Assembly (NCBI GenBank): GCA_017549335.1
Contig: JAFYVB010000038.1
Span: 1 to 64,000, forward strand
Reading direction: 5' to 3'
DNA: 64,000 nt
From: Clostridia bacterium
GTDB taxonomy: Bacteria > Bacillota > Clostridia > Christensenellales > Aristaeellaceae
This document shows, piece by piece, positions 60,341-64,000 of this stretch (positions within the stretch are counted from its first letter, which is position 1; each line of letters starts with the position of its first letter). The translations under genes were made by a program, and so were the position numbers. The notes under the pieces were generated by a model. It had not been told where the DNA came from. It saw only the letters and a list, made by a program, of their open reading frames with translations, and ran no database searches.

Positions 60341-60940
60341 ATGTACGTTGCAGTCGGTACGCGCAGTCTGCCTAAGATCTCGGCGGTGTGTACGGCGTTT
60401 TCGCAGTATCCCGAATTATGCTTTGCCCGGGAGGATGCGCTGCATTTTGTGATCCTGCCTGAAAAGATGCGAAGCGATGAATCTTCTGCGGCGGATCCTG
60501 TCAGCGGTGTATCGCGCAATCCGCTGACGATGGAAAGTACGCTGGAGGGCGCAAAAAACAGAGCGAAGGCAGCGTATGACCATTGTCTGTCCGCCTATGG
60601 CAGCTGTGCCTACGGCGTAGGATTGGAGGCGGGGATCTTTCCCGTCTTCGGAACGCAGACGGGGTATATGGACGTGAGTATGTGCGCCGTTTTTGACGGC
60701 GAAAACTATACGGTGGGCGGCAGTCCCTTGTTTGAGTATCCCCAGGCGGTAACGGACCGATTGCTCAAAGGCGAGGAAGCAGGCCTGATCGCCGACTTTT
60801 TCGGCGACGCCGCCAAGGGGCGCGAAGGCGTGATCGCCCCTCTCACGGGCGGTCGCGTCTGCCGGGATGAATTTGACCGCTATGCCGTTGTGATGGCGCT
60901 GTCAAAGATCGTTTCTTCCCGGCTGTATAACAGGAAATGA
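60341..60940 (+). CDS. DUF84 / inosine-xanthosine triphosphatase-like protein
   Basis: A 199-residue protein of the YjjX/DUF84 family. VAVGTRSLPKISAVCTAF at the N-terminus is the nucleotide-binding start, MRSDESSAADPVSG near 45, and GVGLEAGIFPV (about 91-101) carries the metal Glu. The family hydrolyses damaged purine NTPs such as ITP and XTP to keep them out of RNA and DNA. It is 10 bp before folA and probably co-transcribed. Confidence 0.85.
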   Translation: MYVAVGTRSLPKISAVCTAFSQYPELCFAREDALHFVILPEKMRSDESSAADPVSGVSRNPLTMESTLEGAKNRAKAAYDHCLSAYGSCAYGVGLEAGIFPVFGTQTGYMDVSMCAVFDGENYTVGGSPLFEYPQAVTDRLLKGEEAGLIADFFGDAAKGREGVIAPLTGGRVCRDEFDRYAVVMALSKIVSSRLYNRK

Positions 60941-60950
60941 GGCAAGAAAA

Positions 60951-61451
60951 ATGATAGCGGCAGTTGCGGCGGTTGACCGGGATTATGCCATTGGTTACGG
61001 TGGAGATATGCTGATTCATCTCCCCGGCGACCTGAAAATGTTCCGCGAGCTGACAAGCGGACATACGGTGATCATGGGAAGGAAAACATTTGATGCGCTG
61101 CCCTGCGGCGCGCTGCCCAACCGGAGAAATATTGTGATCTCCTCCCGGGCAGAAGGCGAAATTTTCCCTGTTTGCGACGAAAAAGGCGAATATGTGCTTT
61201 CAAGCATGGAAAAAGTGAAGGGAATGCTTGAAAAAAACACCGATGAAACGCTGTTTGTCATCGGCGGCGGTGTGATTTACAAAGAATTGCTGCCCTACTG
61301 CCAAAGGATCTATCTGACGCACATAGACAAAGTCTTTGGGCAGGCGGATACGTATTTTCCGCAAACAGACGGATTCGTGCTGAAAAACTGCAGTGAAACG
61401 ATGGAAGAAAAGGGCGTAAAATATCGGTTTTGCATATATGAAAGGGCGTAA
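60951..61451 (+). CDS. folA: Dihydrofolate reductase
   Basis: A 166-residue enzyme that reduces dihydrofolate to tetrahydrofolate with NADPH. IAAVAAVDRDYAIGYGGDML contains the substrate loop, LPGDLKMFRELTSGHTVIMG the active-site and cofactor loops, and FVIGGGVIYKELLPYC the second NADPH motif. No thyA is adjacent. It is convergent with fhs across a shared terminator. Confidence 0.93.
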   Translation: MIAAVAAVDRDYAIGYGGDMLIHLPGDLKMFRELTSGHTVIMGRKTFDALPCGALPNRRNIVISSRAEGEIFPVCDEKGEYVLSSMEKVKGMLEKNTDETLFVIGGGVIYKELLPYCQRIYLTHIDKVFGQADTYFPQTDGFVLKNCSETMEEKGVKYRFCIYERA

Positions 61452-61482
61452 AAAAATCCTGCTCGGCAGAGCAGGATTTTTT
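61451..61482. terminator. Shared terminator of folA and fhs
   Basis: AAAAAATCCTGCTC pairs with GAGCAGGATTTTTT around GGCA. Confidence 0.9.
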
Positions 61483-61492
61483 ATTGCTTTGA

Positions 61493-63169
61493 TCAGAACA
61501 AGCCGACGATCTTGCCGTTTTCGTCCACGTCGATACGTTCGGCGGCGGGTGCTTTGGGCAGGCCGGGCATGGTCATGATATCGCCGGTGAGAACGACGAT
61601 GAAGCCGGCGCCGGCGGAGATCTTCACGTTCTTGATGGTGACTTCAAAGCCTTCGGGCGCGCCCAGCTTCAGGGGATCGTCCGAGAAGGAATACTGGGTC
61701 TTGGCGATGCAGACAGGGCACTTGTCAAAGCCCAGCTTGGTCAGATTGGCGATCTGCTTCTTGGCGGCGGGAGTGATCACGATGCCCTTGCCGCCGTAGA
61801 CTTTTTTCACAACGGCTTCGATCTTTTCCTCGATGGAGCAGTCAAGATCATAGGAGAAGGTGAAATCGCCCTTTTCCTCTTCGCACAGACGAACCACTTC
61901 CTTGGCCAGCGCTTCGCCGCCCTTGCCGCCGTCTGCCCATACGGTGGACAGAACGGTGTTGACGTTCAGCTCGCGGCACTTTTTGATAATGAAGTCAATC
62001 TCGTTGTCGGTGTCGGTGGGGAAGCGGTTGACAGCCACCACGCAGGGCAGCTTATATACATTTTTGATATTGCTCACGTGGCGCAGCAGGTTGGGGATGC
62101 CCTTTTCCAGCGCGGCCAGATCCTCGCTGTTCAGCGCCGTCTTGGGCAGGCCGCCGTGCATCTTGAGAGCGCGGACGGTGGCAACAACGACAACGGCATC
62201 GGGGGTCAGACCGGCCATGCGGCACTTGATATCCAGGAACTTTTCAGCGCCCAGATCAGCGCCGAAGCCTGCTTCGGTGATGGTGTAGTCGCCCATCTTG
62301 AGGGCAAGGCGGGTAGCCATTACGGAGTTGCAGCCGTGGGCGATATTGGCGAAAGGACCGCCGTGTACGAAGGCGGGAGTGCCTTCCAGGGTCTGCACCA
62401 GATTGGGCTTGAGGGCGTCCTTCAGCAGCGCCGTCATGGCGCCGGCAGCCTTCAGCTGACCGCAGGTGACGGGCTGATCGTCATAGGTGTAGCCCACGAT
62501 GATGCGGGAAAGACGCTCTTTCAGATCGGCGATGGAAGACGCAAGGCACAGAACTGCCATGATTTCGCTGGCGACGGTAATGTCAAAGCCGTCCTCGCGG
62601 GGAGTGCCGTTGATCTTGCCGCCCATGCCGTCCACGATGAAGCGCAGCTGGCGGTCGTTCATATCCACGCAGCGCTTCCAGGTGATCTTGCGCACGTCGA
62701 TCCCCAGCTGATTGCCCTGCTGAATGTGGTTGTCCAGCATGGCAGCCAGCAGGTTGTTGGCAGCGCCGATGGCATGGAAATCGCCGGTGAAGTGCAGGTT
62801 GATATCCTCCATGGGCACGACCTGGGCATAGCCGCCGCCGGCAGCGCCGCCCTTGACGCCGAATACCGGGCCGAGGGAGGGCTCGCGCAGGGCAACGGTT
62901 ACGTCCTTGCCGATGCGCTTGAGGCCGTCGGCAAGACCGATGGTGGTGGTGGTTTTGCCTTCGCCTGCAGGGGTGGGGGTGATGGCGGTCACAAGGATGA
63001 GCTTGCCGTCCTCACGGTCGGTTTCGTTGAGAAGGGACAGATCGATCTTGGCCTTGTAACGGCCGTACTGTTCGATGTATTTTTCATCCACGTGGGCAGC
63101 CTTGGCGATCTCGCCGATGGGCTTCATTTCGCAGCTCTGGGCGATCTCGATATCGGATTTATACTGCAT
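61493..63169 (-). CDS. fhs: Formate-tetrahydrofolate ligase
   Basis: A 558-residue enzyme that makes 10-formyl-THF from formate, THF and ATP. The P-loop [16 protein letters not shown] lies near residue 64, [20 protein letters not shown] near 110, and the C-terminal segment [19 protein letters not shown] is characteristic. Length matches the family. The start at 63169 follows AAAGGAGAGATCACC. It lies 23 bp after purL; both use one-carbon units for purine synthesis. Confidence 0.96.
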   Translation of the reverse strand: MQYKSDIEIAQSCEMKPIGEIAKAAHVDEKYIEQYGRYKAKIDLSLLNETDREDGKLILVTAITPTPAGEGKTTTTIGLADGLKRIGKDVTVALREPSLGPVFGVKGGAAGGGYAQVVPMEDINLHFTGDFHAIGAANNLLAAMLDNHIQQGNQLGIDVRKITWKRCVDMNDRQLRFIVDGMGGKINGTPREDGFDITVASEIMAVLCLASSIADLKERLSRIIVGYTYDDQPVTCGQLKAAGAMTALLKDALKPNLVQTLEGTPAFVHGGPFANIAHGCNSVMATRLALKMGDYTITEAGFGADLGAEKFLDIKCRMAGLTPDAVVVVATVRALKMHGGLPKTALNSEDLAALEKGIPNLLRHVSNIKNVYKLPCVVAVNRFPTDTDNEIDFIIKKCRELNVNTVLSTVWADGGKGGEALAKEVVRLCEEEKGDFTFSYDLDCSIEEKIEAVVKKVYGGKGIVITPAAKKQIANLTKLGFDKCPVCIAKTQYSFSDDPLKLGAPEGFEVTIKNVKISAGAGFIVVLTGDIMTMPGLPKAPAAERIDVDENGKIVGLF

Positions 63170-63192
63170 GGTGATCTCTCCTTTTCGGTCAA

Positions 63193-64000
63193 TCAACGGA
63201 AGTAGCGCACTGCCGCTTCAAACATGCGGATGTCGAAGCTGCCCGGTACGTTCTTGTAAAGACCGGAGCCGATGCGCTCGCTGTGGCCCATTTTGCCGAA
63301 TACGCGGCCGTCGGGCGAGGTGATGCCCTCGATCGCATACAGGGAATCGTTGGGATTAAAGTGTACATCACTTGTGGCCTTGCCGTCAAGGTCAACATAC
63401 TGGGTGGCGATCTGACCGTTGGCAGCCAGCTGACGGATCAGCGCTTCGGAAGCCAGGAAACGGCCTTCGCCGTGGGAGATGGGCACGTTGTATACTTCGC
63501 CCACATGGGTCAGCGCCAGCCACGGGCTCTTGTTGGAAGCGATGCGGGTGCGCACCACGCGGGACTGATGGCGGGCGATGGTGTTGTAGGTGAGGGTGGG
63601 GCAGTTTTCATCGGTATCGATGATCTTGCCGTAGGGCACAAGACCCAATTTGATCAGCGCCTGGAAGCCGTTGCAGATACCGCACATGAGGCCGTCGCGG
63701 TTTTCCAGCAGATCGGTGACGTTTTCCTTGATGGCGGCGTTGCGGAAGAAAGCGGTGATGAATTTGCCCGAGCCATCGGGTTCGTCGCCGCCGGAGAAGC
63801 CGCCGGGGATGAACACCATCTGTGCGCTGCGCAGCTTTTGGGTGAAGGATTCCACGCTGCGGGCGATGCCGTCGGCGGACAGGTTATTGACCACGAAGAT
63901 CTCAGGCTCCGCACCGGCGTCGCGCATGACCTTGGCGCTGTCATATTCGCAGTTGGTGCCGGGGAAGGCGGGGATCAGCACGCGGGGCTTGGCGACCTTG
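63193..64000 (-). CDS. purL: Phosphoribosylformylglycinamidine synthase, glutaminase part (5' truncated)
   Basis: The frame continues past the window end (upstream of [16 protein letters not shown] there are more codons), so only the C-terminal amidotransferase part of a fused PurL is seen. [16 protein letters not shown] holds the glutaminase cysteine, [10 protein letters not shown] a conserved loop, and [10 protein letters not shown] the catalytic histidine region. It makes FGAM in purine synthesis. A stand-alone purQ would start near here instead, but the reading frame is open to the edge, favouring the fused form. Confidence 0.88.
   Translation of the reverse strand, partial: KVAKPRVLIPAFPGTNCEYDSAKVMRDAGAEPEIFVVNNLSADGIARSVESFTQKLRSAQMVFIPGGFSGGDEPDGSGKFITAFFRNAAIKENVTDLLENRDGLMCGICNGFQALIKLGLVPYGKIIDTDENCPTLTYNTIARHQSRVVRTRIASNKSPWLALTHVGEVYNVPISHGEGRFLASEALIRQLAANGQIATQYVDLDGKATSDVHFNPNDSLYAIEGITSPDGRVFGKMGHSERIGSGLYKNVPGSFDIRMFEAAVRYFR

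Overview
The window reads as a chromosomal segment of a spore-forming, anaerobic member of the Bacillota, class Clostridia, with a fairly GC-rich genome. The basis is an Rnf ion-pumping complex of the clostridial gene order, the sporulation and germination genes sleB-ypeB, spoIVB and an rsfA-like regulator, a formate-tetrahydrofolate ligase, and strong AGGAGG ribosome binding sites. The species cannot be named from the sequence. No rRNA, tRNA or CRISPR array was found.

Layout. 1-6.1 kb: an Rnf operon headed by a multi-domain FMN-binding protein (cut by the window start), a DUF1622 membrane protein and a NusG-domain-II protein, followed by rnfC-D-E-A-B. The usual rnfG between D and E is missing. 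6.2-17.9 kb: a compact phage-derived morphogenesis cluster on the minus strand, running terminase, portal, scaffold, capsid, connectors, tail, amidase, holin. It has no integrase, repressor or replication genes and a very short tape-measure candidate. 18-29 kb: germination genes sleB-ypeB, an Xre regulator, gdhA, a PBP/FtsW/FHA cell-wall cluster, a receiver-less winged-helix regulator, an rsfA-like gene and spoIVB. 29-31.8 kb: AT-richer accessory genes (GT14 glycosyltransferase, YgjV-like protein, DUF4230 protein, a 23-residue membrane peptide, a 55-residue ribbon-helix-helix protein). 31.8-36.9 kb: a BMP-type nucleoside ABC importer. 37.1-40.3 kb: a DUF6442/Xre pair, then an AT-rich island with a divergent Xre controller, an EcoRI-family adenine methyltransferase and a DUF262-HNH nuclease, which looks like a restriction-modification-like defence system. 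40.4-50.1 kb: AraC regulator and GH30 glycosidase, a duplicated lipoprotein, TrmH-type methyltransferase, two transporters, a flavoprotein and a PiT phosphate transporter. 50.3-64 kb: housekeeping genes nnr, acpS, P1 peptidase, trpS, DUF368 (PopT-like), DUF5665-lspA-rluD, a sugar nucleotidyltransferase with an EpsC/CapD-type dehydratase, a DUF84 NTPase, folA, fhs and the 3' part of purL.

How it fits together. Rnf couples ferredoxin oxidation to NAD+ reduction and ion pumping; the covalent-flavin protein probably supplies the missing extracytoplasmic flavin step. Forespore-type promoter sequences precede the rsfA-like gene and, less clearly, spoIVB and sleB. The FHA/FtsW/PBP trio forms a septal or spore-wall synthesis unit. 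PurL, Fhs and FolA cluster purine and one-carbon metabolism. The two stretches most worth laboratory attention are the phage-like cluster (possible gene-transfer-agent or domesticated particle) and the methyltransferase/DUF262-HNH island with its paired operators.
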